Position numbers and translations under genes: made by a program
Notes under the pieces: generated by a model
Database searches by the model: none
Told to the model about the DNA's origin: nothing
Seen by the model: the letters and a program-made list of their open reading frames with translations, nothing else
In this document: piece after piece, positions 1-6,337 of the stretch
Layout: every line of letters begins with the position of its first letter
Numbering within the stretch: position 1 is the stretch's first letter
Origin: Clostridium minihomine
Lineage (GTDB): Bacteria; Bacillota; Clostridia; Oscillospirales; Acutalibacteraceae
Assembly (NCBI RefSeq): GCF_900240385.1
Contig: NZ_OEQH01000002.1
Coordinates: 62,001-126,000, forward strand
Length of the DNA stretch: 64,000 nucleotides
Reading direction: 5' to 3'

Positions 1-966
1 ATGAACCTTCATCTTGGTGCAGGATTCGTACACCTGGCGGATCTCATTCATCTTGGTAAAGTCCAAACTTGGGTGTACCCCCTGGGTATACAGATTCATG
101 GCAACCACCATAATATCGGCGTTTCCGGTGCGTTCCCCGTTGCCGAAAATCGTTCCCTCTACCCGCTCTGCGCCGGCCATAATTCCCAATTCCGTTGCGG
201 CTACCGCACAGCCCCGGTCATTGTGGGGATGAATACTGACAATGGCACAGTCACGTTTTTTCAGGTGACGGCAGAAATATTCAATCTGATCCGCATAGCA
301 ATTGGGGGTGCTGACCTCAACCGTGTTGGGCAGGTTCACAATCACCTTTTTTTCGGGAGTAGCCCCCAGTTCATCCAACACCCGATCACAAATTTTCACC
401 GCGTTATCCATTTCGGTACCGGTAAAACTTTCAGGGGAATATTCATAGCGAATTTGAATCCCACTCTTTTTCATTTCCTGTTCCGTCAGCTTGCGAATCA
501 ACTTGGCACCTTTTACCGCAATGTCAATGATGCCATTCATGTCGGTGTTAAACACCACCTTACGCTGAAGAGTCGAGGTAGAATTATACAAATGGACGAT
601 CACATTTTTGGCGCCGGAAATGGCCTCAAAGGTTTTGCGGATCAAATGAGGACGTGCCTGAACCAATACCTGTATGGTAACATCATCCGGAATCAGATTC
701 CGTTCGATTAGGGTTCGCAGCATCTCATATTCTGTTTCGGATGCAGACGGGAATCCGACTTCGATCTCTTTAAAGCCGATGTCTATCAGGGTTTGAAAGA
801 ACAAAAGCTTTTCGTCCAGATTCATCGGGTTCACCAGCGCCTGGTTGCCATCGCGTAGATCTACGCTGCACCAAATGGGCGCTTTGTCAATTACCCTGCC
901 GGGCCACTGGCGGTCCGGCAGGTGAACCGGCTGAAAAGGAATGTACTTTTGATAGCCTGTTACCAT
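1..966 (-). CDS. leuA: 2-isopropylmalate synthase, 5' part (C-terminus outside window)
   Basis: Condenses acetyl-CoA with 2-oxoisovalerate, the first committed step of leucine synthesis in the cytoplasm. The 322 visible codons read through the HMGL-like TIM barrel. I see the substrate and metal motif R-D-G-N-Q-A (residues about 38-43), E-V-G-F-P-S-A soon after, and H-P-H-N-D-R-G with metal-binding histidines near residue 250. The N-terminal lead before the barrel fits the longer LeuA form. The ATG at 966 has an AGGAGAG ribosome site a few bases upstream. The gene runs off the left edge, so the regulatory C-terminal domain is not visible. It is controlled by the T-box leader just upstream. The family call is confident. 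Confidence 0.93.
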   Translation of the reverse strand, partial: MVTGYQKYIPFQPVHLPDRQWPGRVIDKAPIWCSVDLRDGNQALVNPMNLDEKLLFFQTLIDIGFKEIEVGFPSASETEYEMLRTLIERNLIPDDVTIQVLVQARPHLIRKTFEAISGAKNVIVHLYNSTSTLQRKVVFNTDMNGIIDIAVKGAKLIRKLTEQEMKKSGIQIRYEYSPESFTGTEMDNAVKICDRVLDELGATPEKKVIVNLPNTVEVSTPNCYADQIEYFCRHLKKRDCAIVSIHPHNDRGCAVAATELGIMAGAERVEGTIFGNGERTGNADIMVVAMNLYTQGVHPSLDFTKMNEIRQVYESCTKMKVH

Positions 967-1002
967 ACTCGATCTCTCCTTTACAAAATAAAAACAAAAA
1001 AA

Positions 1003-1035
1003 GCCCCTAACTCAGCTGTCTGCTGAGTTAGGGGC
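1003..1035 (-). terminator. T-box terminator of leuA leader
   Basis: A 13-bp stem (GCCCCTAACTCAG with its complement) is followed by a long U-run on the minus strand. It competes with the antiterminator of the T-box. Confidence 0.93.
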
Positions 1036-1305
1036 GAATTCGTAAAATACAAATCCGCGGTACCACCCTTGTTCGGCACTTTTATAATACAAAAGCACCC
1101 TCAATAAGCCTCTGACAAGGCTTTGGCCGATAACGCTGCCAGCTGCGTCCGATCCTGCGGCACATGGCGTCGGATCGGCGACTCCGGGATGAGCTATACA
1201 CATAAGGTTTCGCACCGGCTTGCACCAACCGCCGGCTCTCTGACTGCTTCACCAGATGTCTTCTTCCCTTCAAAGTCTTTGGGTGACCAATCGGTCTATG
1301 AAATT
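1003..1305 (-). promoter_or_regulatory. Leucine T-box leader of leuA
   Basis: The leader carries the conserved T-box AGGGTGGTACCGCG (complement of 1056-1069) ahead of a strong terminator. A Stem I with the usual GAGAGCCGG and GGTTGGTG segments lies near 1210-1240. A CTC triplet (complement of 1191-1193), followed by ATCCCGGAG, sits where the specifier loop is expected, so the sensed tRNA should be tRNA-Leu(GAG). The UGGU of the antiterminator bulge pairs with a tRNA ending ACCA. Uncharged tRNA-Leu would favour antitermination and leuA expression. Confidence 0.92.
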
Positions 1306-1311
1306 GTACTC

Positions 1312-1340
1312 ATTATATAAGCGGCTTTTTGTTTTGTCAA
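1312..1340 (-). promoter_or_regulatory. Consensus promoter of leuA leader
   Basis: TTGACA (complement of 1335-1340), 17 bp, then TATAAT (complement of 1312-1317). The -35 lies only three bases past the stop codon of the upstream phosphatase gene, so the two units are tightly packed. Confidence 0.9.
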
Positions 1341-1343
1341 GCC

Positions 1344-2048
1344 CTAATTTTCAGAATCTTCTTCTCTGCCATAGGCACGGTTGGCCGCCTCTCTGGCCAA
1401 ATCGACCACGGTATGCTGGCGCTGTTCCCCTGTGGTATTATCTGGAATCGTGGCAATGACTTCCGCTACCATAGAGCGCATCCAAAGCCCGGGGGTAATG
1501 CGCAGGGTATAGCCCCGGCCGTTTTCGGTCATCCAGTCATAAAAGGATGCTTTGGGCAGGCCGTAGGCGGCTAAAATAGTCATAATCGTGCCCCCGTGGG
1601 TTACCATTACCGCACTGGTGGTGCCAGAGCTCATCATTTCCTCCACCAACTTTTCAAAAGTGGAACAAACCCGATAGGCGAACTGCTGGCTGGTTTCCCC
1701 ATTGGGTGGGCTGACCTGCTGCTGGTTTTCCATCCAGTTTAAAAAGGCCGGATCGGTTTCCAGCTCTTTGGCGGTTTTGCCTTCCCAGTCGCCAAAATCA
1801 CATTCCCGCAGTCCGTCTACCAAAACAGGCTTTGCTTCGGGGTACAAAATTCCCAGCGTATCTACACAGCGGCTCAAAGGGCTGCTGTAATACACCTGTG
1901 CTTTGGGATATTCATACTCACAGCGCAGCTGATTCAGATGCTCGATTCCCTGCACCGAAAGCGGCGAATCGGTTCGGCCAATGTACTGCCCAAGCAGGTT
2001 TCCTTCGGTAATTCCATGGCGGATAAAATGAATCAAATAAGATTTCAT
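1344..2048 (-). CDS. Histidine phosphatase (phosphoglycerate mutase-like) family protein
   Basis: A 234-aa protein of the histidine phosphatase superfamily. The catalytic R-H-G motif is at the N-terminus (F-I-R-H-G-I-T-E-G, residues about 8-16). S-P-L-S-R-C follows near residue 57, E-C-D-F-G-D-W-E-G near 87, and the second catalytic histidine is in M-V-T-H-G-G (about residue 150). Members hydrolyse or transfer phosphate on varied small molecules, and the substrate cannot be told here. The ATG is preceded by AAGGAG. It diverges from the XRE regulator gene across about 120 bases. It is not the glycolytic mutase of this window, which is the unrelated gpmI. Confidence 0.85.
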   Translation of the reverse strand: MKSYLIHFIRHGITEGNLLGQYIGRTDSPLSVQGIEHLNQLRCEYEYPKAQVYYSSPLSRCVDTLGILYPEAKPVLVDGLRECDFGDWEGKTAKELETDPAFLNWMENQQQVSPPNGETSQQFAYRVCSTFEKLVEEMMSSGTTSAVMVTHGGTIMTILAAYGLPKASFYDWMTENGRGYTLRITPGLWMRSMVAEVIATIPDNTTGEQRQHTVVDLAREAANRAYGREEDSEN

Positions 2049-2091
2049 TAGATATTGCTCCTTTTTTTCTTCTTCCTACGACATCTAGCGG

Positions 2092-2132
2092 TTTACAATC
2101 CGTTGTATTTAGTATATACTTTACAATACGTT
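2092..2132 (+). promoter_or_regulatory. XRE gene promoter with two direct repeats (putative operator)
   Basis: TTTACA (2092-2097), 17 bp, TATACT (2115-2120) gives a plausible promoter for the regulator at 2168. The 13-base direct repeat TTTACAATMCGTT occurs at 2092-2104 and 2120-2132. One copy covers the -35 and the other follows the -10, as expected for an operator. That the neighbouring XRE protein binds it is inference. Confidence 0.55.
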
Positions 2133-2167
2133 AAAGTTATCCATATTTCGACGGGGGTTTTTCCGAC

Positions 2168-2872
2168 ATGAACAGTAATTTTTCCAGAATCATGACATTA
2201 CTGCGGAAAGAACAGGGATATAGTCAAAAAAAGGTTGCGGAAGAACTGGGTGTGTCACAGGCGCTTTTGTCCCATTATGAAAAAGGGATTCGGGAATGCG
2301 GGCTGGATTTCGTGGTTCGCGCAGCCGACTTTTACAACGTTTCCTGTGATTATCTGCTGGGTCGCACACCAGAACGCAACGGGGCCACTTTAACCGTGGA
2401 GGACATCCCGGAACCCGATGCCGTTGGCAAAGAAAATGTGATGAAAGGGAGTCTTTTGCCGGTACTGAGCAAAAAGCTTTTGGCCAATTCCCTGAACATT
2501 ATTTTCAGTTTGCTGCAAAAATGCAATAATAAAGCACTGACTGCCGAAATTTCCGCCTATTTGACCCTTTCGGTCTATAAGGCGTTTCGTATTCTGTATT
2601 CCGCCAATCCCAAAAATCCCCAAGGCATGTTCGCGGCTCCGCCCGGACTGGACAGGGGCTTTTCGGACGCAGCTTTAGCCATTGCCCACGCCAACGCAGA
2701 ATATGTGGCTGGCGGGGAAGATTTGGATCAGGAAAAAGGGCTGAAAAAAGATCAGGCGCCGCCTCTTTCTCCCGAACTGATTCAGGAAGAATATCCCTTA
2801 TTTGCCGGTTCTTTGTTCCATCTGGTACAAAGCGCAGAATCCCGCATGGGACTGAAAAAATCCGAAAAATAG
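2168..2872 (+). CDS. XRE-family transcriptional regulator
   Basis: A 234-aa protein with an N-terminal Cro/C1-type helix-turn-helix at about residues 5-62. Its recognition part reads S-Q-K-K-V-A-E-E-L-G-V-S-Q-A-L-L-S-H-Y-E, followed by C-D-Y-L-L-G-R. The C-terminal 170 residues are helical and resemble no effector domain I recognise. It diverges from the histidine phosphatase, and the intergenic direct repeats suggest autoregulation and possibly control of that gene. Start chosen at the ATG right after the GGGGG-rich stretch; the ribosome site is weak. Confidence 0.82.
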   Translation: MNSNFSRIMTLLRKEQGYSQKKVAEELGVSQALLSHYEKGIRECGLDFVVRAADFYNVSCDYLLGRTPERNGATLTVEDIPEPDAVGKENVMKGSLLPVLSKKLLANSLNIIFSLLQKCNNKALTAEISAYLTLSVYKAFRILYSANPKNPQGMFAAPPGLDRGFSDAALAIAHANAEYVAGGEDLDQEKGLKKDQAPPLSPELIQEEYPLFAGSLFHLVQSAESRMGLKKSEK

Positions 2873-3031
2873 ATGATGTCATTATAACAGTCAGGTCATA
2901 AAATTGCAAACAGAGCACACAGGGTTGGTATTTACGAAATACCGGCTCTTTTTTTATCTAAATTTAGGATGTTTTAAGAAAGGTATTTTACTTTACAGCT
3001 TATTTACTCTGTTTACCGGGCTGTTTTTTAT

Positions 3032-3361
3032 AAAATATTCTTCTTTACTTCCTCTTGTCCCACAGTCTCATGAAAGTTTTTTCTTTTTGTGCCGCTAGCA
3101 TAGATTTTTTCTGAAAATATTCTTCCTATTTTTACGTCGCCCCTCAGGCTGGGTGAAGCTAGATGCTTTTGAAAGAGTTTTTGCGGCGATAGCACAGGTG
3201 TTTTTCTAAGAACATTCTTCTAATCATTACTTTGCCCCTCCGGCCGGGGCAGGACTTTTCGTTTCCCTGTCAAGAGTGTTCTTTATTTATTAAATAAACT
3301 TTACTTTATTGTTTTTAAAAAATATTCTTCTACTAATTCCCTTGCCCCTCCGGCCGGGGCG
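3032..3361 (+). repeat. Four degenerate tandem repeats
   Basis: The stretch 2873-3542 holds no convincing gene. It contains four diverged units of roughly 80-110 bases. Each has an AAWATTCTTCT core (near 3032, 3111, 3209 and 3319). Three continue about 25 bases later into a GCCCCTC motif; the last two read GCCCCTCCGGCCGGGGC, itself a GC-rich hairpin. No conserved spacer architecture is present, so this is not CRISPR. Confidence 0.6.
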
Positions 3362-3427
3362 GGCCCCTACTTTCTTTCAAGAAGAAAGTAGGCAAAGACT
3401 TGCCAAGGCTCTGCCTTTGGAATCCGT
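3305..3427 (+). repeat. Left imperfect inverted repeat of accessory cassette
   Basis: This segment runs ACTTTATTGTTTTT, an ATTCTTCT core, CCTTGCCCCTC, a pyrimidine-rich hairpin (ACTTTCTTTC with its complement) and CTTTGGAATCCGT. The same order of motifs appears inverted at 4733-4907. The pair brackets the RHH modules. Confidence 0.5.
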
Positions 3428-3542
3428 TTAAAATCAGGGAAAGACGAAAGCGTTGTGTAACGCGCCGCTAAATCGTGGGTGGCGCACTCACCTCTGGCGG
3501 CGCGCTACCACACGGCGGCGCTATTTTTAGCTGGGTGTATTA

Positions 3543-3842
3543 TTACCCGGCGGCTTGCCCTTCTTGAATTCCCTGATTGATTAGAATTTCTAAAAGAGCA
3601 GACAACAGAACCCCGCTGACAATCAGTTCATAATCGGGGCTGCCTTTGCCCCGATGAATACGCAAGGCTTGTAAGGCTGCCACACGGTTTCGATTTTCCA
3701 GCTGTACCTTTAACTGATATTCCGCATGGTTAATCCGCAAATTCACCGTACAGCTGGCGGAGAAAGGCTCGGAATCCGCATAGCATTTTAATTGATGAGA
3801 TAAGTATTCATACTGTTTGGCTTTTAACTGCCGAATAATCAT
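3543..3842 (-). CDS. Small protein of unknown function, M-I-x-R-Q-L-K family (99 aa)
   Basis: No function recognised. The 99-aa protein is clearly paralogous to the 95-aa product at 40684-40971. They share the start M-I-x-R-Q-L-K, the block E-P-F-S-A-S-C-T-V, E-Y-Q-L-K-V-Q, R-x-A-A-L-Q-A, Y-E-L-I-V and L-S-A-L-L-E-I-L. It has no signal peptide or membrane segment. Predicted alternation of strands and a C-terminal helix suggests a small alpha/beta fold. The ATG has an AAAGGAAG ribosome site. It lies downstream of an RHH regulator gene and a structured element, and the same order recurs at the second locus, so the three parts probably form one unit. The function is unknown. Confidence 0.75.
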   Translation of the reverse strand: MIIRQLKAKQYEYLSHQLKCYADSEPFSASCTVNLRINHAEYQLKVQLENRNRVAALQALRIHRGKGSPDYELIVSGVLLSALLEILINQGIQEGQAAG

Positions 3843-3873
3843 AGTAACGCTTCCTTTCTAGTTGTGTTTGGCT

Positions 3874-3990
3874 CAGCAGAGCCTTGAAAGGAATCACGGC
3901 ATATGGTAAAATATTTACACCGTATTTGCCTTTGGGCATCTGCTGGTATTGGGGAAGTGGCGTTGCTTTACGAGAGTGTGCGCCACTTCC
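3874..3990 (-). ncRNA. Structured intergenic element, copy A
   Basis: One of three copies (others 4246-4365 and 41008-41126). On the minus strand it begins right after the RHH stop codon with hairpin P1, GGAAGTGGCG pairing with CGCCACTTCC (3953-3990). An outer stem CAGCAG/CTGCTG (3940-3945 with 3874-3879) encloses a small CAAA-loop hairpin and P4, CGGTGTA with TATGCCG (3897-3922), around a 12-base AT-rich loop. Stem changes against copy C are compensatory. It lies in the leader of the 99-aa gene. It may be a cis-regulatory RNA or a processed small RNA. No known class is recognised. Confidence 0.55.
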
Positions 3991-3992
3991 TT

Positions 3993-4169
3993 TCATTTTT
4001 TCAGGTCGTCAAACATTTTCCGAACACCACGTCTTACTACCTCGGCTCTGGATACCCCCATTGTTTCGCTGCATTTTTCTAATTGCTCTGAAGTATCCTT
4101 ATCGAACCTGATTTTCATCGTAATGTCTTTTGGACTATCAGTAGGACGGCCTAGCTTTTTTGCGGCCAT
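3993..4169 (-). CDS. Ribbon-helix-helix (CopG/Arc-type) regulator, RHH-A
   Basis: A 58-aa DNA-binding protein. It starts M-A-A-K-K-L-G-R-P-T-D, continues with the beta-ribbon I-T-M-K-I-R-F-D, then two helices with S-E-Q-L-E-K-C and V-S-R-A-E-V-V-R-R-G-V. RHH proteins act as dimers whose paired ribbons read the major groove. The ATG has an excellent AAGGAGGGG site. Its own promoter is straddled by an inverted repeat (4182-4225), so autorepression is likely. It is followed by structured element A and the 99-aa gene. Sequence and length are close to RHH-B (4368-4544) and more distant from RHH-C (41130-41303). It could be an antitoxin, but no recognisable toxin follows. Confidence 0.82.
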   Translation of the reverse strand: MAAKKLGRPTDSPKDITMKIRFDKDTSEQLEKCSETMGVSRAEVVRRGVRKMFDDLKK

Positions 4170-4181
4170 TGTTCCCCTCCT

Positions 4182-4230
4182 TTTTGCAGGTCGCTAATGT
4201 TATTATATGTTTTAGACCTGCAAAAGTCAA
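4182..4230 (-). promoter_or_regulatory. RHH-A promoter and operator
   Basis: TTGACT (complement of 4225-4230), 17 bp, TATAAT (complement of 4202-4207). A perfect 11-bp inverted repeat, TTTTGCAGGTC with its complement (4182-4192 and 4215-4225, 22 bp apart), starts inside the -35 and ends past the -10. This geometry fits a repressor site for the RHH dimer. Confidence 0.8.
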
Positions 4231-4245
4231 GGCTATAGTTGCTAT

Positions 4246-4365
4246 CCGGTAAAATGTTGAAAGAAATCACAGTGTATGATAAAATATTTACACCGTATTT
4301 GCCTTCGGGCATCTGCCGGTTGTTTGGGAAGTGGCGTCGTCTTTGCGAGAGTGTGCGCCACTTCC
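4246..4365 (-). ncRNA. Structured intergenic element, copy B
   Basis: Second copy, lying between RHH-B and the promoter of RHH-A. Hairpin P1 (4327-4365) is identical in its stem to copy A. P4 (CGGTGTA with TACACTG, 4270-4295) is kept through a G-U pair. The outer stem is reduced to CCGG/CCGG (about 4246-4249). There is no M-I-x-R-Q-L-K gene directly after it, so this copy may be a duplication relic. Confidence 0.5.
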
Positions 4366-4367
4366 TT

Positions 4368-4544
4368 TCATTTTTTCAGGTCGTCATGCATCCTATGGAT
4401 ACTACGCCGTATGACTTCTGCTTTCGATACCTCTAAAGTTTTCACGCAATCCTCTAACCTTTCAGAGGTTTCTTTGTCCAGCCTTATTTTAAGCGAAATG
4501 TCCTTTGGATTATCAGTAGGACGACCCAGTTTTTTATTCCCCAA
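4368..4544 (-). CDS. Ribbon-helix-helix regulator, RHH-B
   Basis: A 58-aa RHH protein starting (M)G-N-K-K-L-G-R-P-T-D, with ribbon I-S-L-K-I-R-L-D and helices S-E-R-L-E-D-C and V-S-K-A-E-V-I-R-R-S. I choose the TTG at 4544. GAGGTGA lies five bases before it, the same arrangement is seen at RHH-C, and the resulting N-terminus matches RHH-A. The GTG at 4571 would fall within the promoter, and the ATG at 4550 is too close to the ribosome site. It stands first in the tandem RHH-B, element B, RHH-A, element A, 99-aa gene. Confidence 0.8.
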   Translation of the reverse strand: MGNKKLGRPTDNPKDISLKIRLDKETSERLEDCVKTLEVSKAEVIRRSIHRMHDDLKK

Positions 4545-4556
4545 AAACATCACCTC

Positions 4557-4604
4557 ACTTAATGGGGTCACTAATATAATAACTTAGTGACGTCGTTAAG
4601 TCAA
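4557..4604 (-). promoter_or_regulatory. RHH-B promoter and operator
   Basis: TTGACT (complement of 4599-4604), 17 bp, TATTAT (complement of 4576-4581). Imperfect 18-base inverted arms (4557-4574 and 4584-4601, spacer 9) carry ACTTAA at the outer ends and GTCACTAA at the inner ends. The sequence differs from the RHH-A operator but its position is the same. Confidence 0.78.
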
Positions 4605-4732
4605 GATATGATACTCTTAAATTGGAAAATTCTATGTTTAAGGCCAACGAAGCGCCACTTCTCGGGTGACGCGCCGCTTTAGCGGCGTGGAGCCTTTGGC
4701 GCGATTTCACATGACTGACGTCTTATTGTTTT

Positions 4733-4907
4733 ACGGATTCCAAAGGTGTCCTTTGTGTCGTTCAGAGGGGGTCCCGGGGGAGAGAGTCGAAACTCTCCCC
4801 CGGGAAAGCCTTTGCTTCCTTTCGCCTTTCCGCGAAAGGAAGTGCCCGCCCCGGCATGAGGGGCAAGGTAGTGAAAGAAGAATCTTCTTAGAAAAACAAT
4901 AAAGTTC
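4733..4907 (-). repeat. Right imperfect inverted repeat of accessory cassette
   Basis: Read on the minus strand this carries, in order, ACTTTATTGTTTTT, ATTCTTCT, CCTTGCCCCTC, a CTTCCTTTCGC hairpin, a second GC-rich hairpin (CCCGGGGGAGAG type) and CTTTGGAATCCGT. This parallels 3305-3427. The remaining bases 4605-4732 and 4908-5010 show no gene; 4663-4690 holds a small CGCCGCTTTAGCGGCG hairpin. Confidence 0.5.
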
Positions 4908-5010
4908 CTTTATGGCACAAGAAGGCAGAACATCCCCGCCCAGCCCAAGGGCAAAACAAAGTTCAAAAATATAAATTTTTATAAAATAAAACTTTTCTAC
5001 GAAAGAAAAA

Positions 5011-5043
5011 GGAGCTCACCGACTACCGGTAAGCTCCTTTTTT
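5011..5043 (-). terminator. Terminator of glycogen operon
   Basis: The hairpin GGAGCT..ACCG with CGGT..AGCTCC is flanked by A-runs and T-runs on both sides, so it can work in either direction. It lies just after the GH3 stop codon. Confidence 0.85.
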
Positions 5044-5062
5044 GTATCAAACTCTTTGCGGT

Positions 5063-6337
5063 TTAGCTAAGAATCCCCATGCTGTATTTCCAGGCCAAGA
5101 TCCGCAGTACGCTTTCGTCCAGCCGCTGCTGAGAAATGGTGCCGTTTTCAACAGCCGCATACAAAGCGTTAAAATCGCCCGAAATATCAGTGGAAAGAAG
5201 CAGATCGTTCCCGGCCAGAAAAGCAGCCGGTGCAGCGCTTTTCTCACTCACCCGGTCACGAACCCCTTGCATGGCCAAATCATCGGTCATAATAATGCCG
5301 GTAAAATTCAGTTCCTCCCGCAAAATTCGGTGAACCTCTGGTGACAAAGAGGCGGGGTTCTCCCCATCCATCGCTGTTACAATATTGTGAGAAACCAGCA
5401 CACAAGGTGCACCCGCGTCAATGCCCGACTGAAAAGGAAGAAAATCGCTGGAACGAAAATCCTCGATCGAACGGTTGTCCGTTGCCACGCCGGTATGCGT
5501 GTCAGAATTGCTGCCATAGCCGGGGAAATGCTTCAATGTGCTGGAAAGCTTCTTGCTGTTCGAAGCATTCACCACCGTTTCTACAAACTCGGCGGTTCGC
5601 GCGCCGTTTCGGGCAAATGCCCGGGGGAACATAAAGGCGCTTCGATCAAAGGTCACATCGGCCACCGGGGCCAAATTCACATTGATGCCATAAGACAAAA
5701 GCAGATCAGCTTTTTCCAGCGCATCCTGCCGAATGGCATCCATTCCGCCATTGGCATATACCACCTGGGGGGAACGGAATTTTTTCTCTGCCAAAGCGGG
5801 GAACTGGCTGATTCGCGTCACGGTTCCGCCTTCTTCGTCCACAGCCAAAGCCATTTTGACCTTGCTGGTTTCCTGATAGCCTTGCAGCATGGCACGCACC
5901 TGCTCCGCCGTTTTATCCTGAAAGCTATTGGCCATTAGAAAAAATCCACCGGGCTGATATTCTTTAATCGTCTGCAAATCCCCTTCAGTCGGGGCTCGGA
6001 ACAAGAAAACTTGTCCTGCTTTTTCCTTTACCGTCATTCCCGAAAGAGTTTGGGCGGCTTTTTGATAGGAATCTTTAAAAATTCCTTCTGCCTCCACCGG
6101 CAGCACAGAGGATTCCGGCGGGGGCTGAGAGGATGCCGGTTCCTGAGATTCCGATGCCTCTTGAGTTTGAGAGGACGATGGAATCGGTTTTCCGGATGAT
6201 TTTTGAAAAGGAGAAAATGGACCAAGCAGGGCAAAGGCCCCCGCCCCTGCCAACAAGATACCTGTCAGCAAGAGCGCGGGAACCAATTTTCTTCTTCGTC
6301 GTTTTCCGTAATATGGTCTGTAATGCTTTCTACTCAA
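5063..6337 (-). CDS. Glycoside hydrolase family 3 (NagZ-like), membrane-anchored
   Basis: A 424-aa protein with a basic N-terminus, one membrane segment (about residues 18-40), a Ser/Pro/Glu linker to about 80, then a GH3 barrel. Motifs seen: D-E-E-G-G-T-V (about 167-173), K-H-F-P-G-Y-G (about 268-274), S-D-T-H-T-G with the NagZ-type catalytic-loop His, and M-T-D-D-L-A-M, which holds the nucleophile Asp. Family members remove beta-N-acetylglucosamine, often from muropeptides. It acts outside the membrane, so its place at the end of the glycogen operon is probably transcriptional convenience. The TTG start overlaps the glgA stop (TTGA), with AGGGAG upstream. Confidence 0.88.
   Translation of the reverse strand: MSRKHYRPYYGKRRRRKLVPALLLTGILLAGAGAFALLGPFSPFQKSSGKPIPSSSQTQEASESQEPASSQPPPESSVLPVEAEGIFKDSYQKAAQTLSGMTVKEKAGQVFLFRAPTEGDLQTIKEYQPGGFFLMANSFQDKTAEQVRAMLQGYQETSKVKMALAVDEEGGTVTRISQFPALAEKKFRSPQVVYANGGMDAIRQDALEKADLLLSYGINVNLAPVADVTFDRSAFMFPRAFARNGARTAEFVETVVNASNSKKLSSTLKHFPGYGSNSDTHTGVATDNRSIEDFRSSDFLPFQSGIDAGAPCVLVSHNIVTAMDGENPASLSPEVHRILREELNFTGIIMTDDLAMQGVRDRVSEKSAAPAAFLAGNDLLLSTDISGDFNALYAAVENGTISQQRLDESVLRILAWKYSMGILS

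Noticed and set aside
1-711. Long open frame on the plus strand opposite leuA
   Set aside because: It is antisense to a clearly conserved leuA frame, has no ribosome site in the window and encodes no recognisable protein.
3032-3361. CRISPR array
   Set aside because: Units vary in length and sequence throughout, with no constant repeat plus unique spacer pattern and no cas genes.
3993-4544. Classical toxin-antitoxin operon (RHH antitoxins)
   Set aside because: No neighbouring frame resembles RelE, ParE, MazF, HicA or another known toxin; the partner is an unknown protein separated by a structured element.
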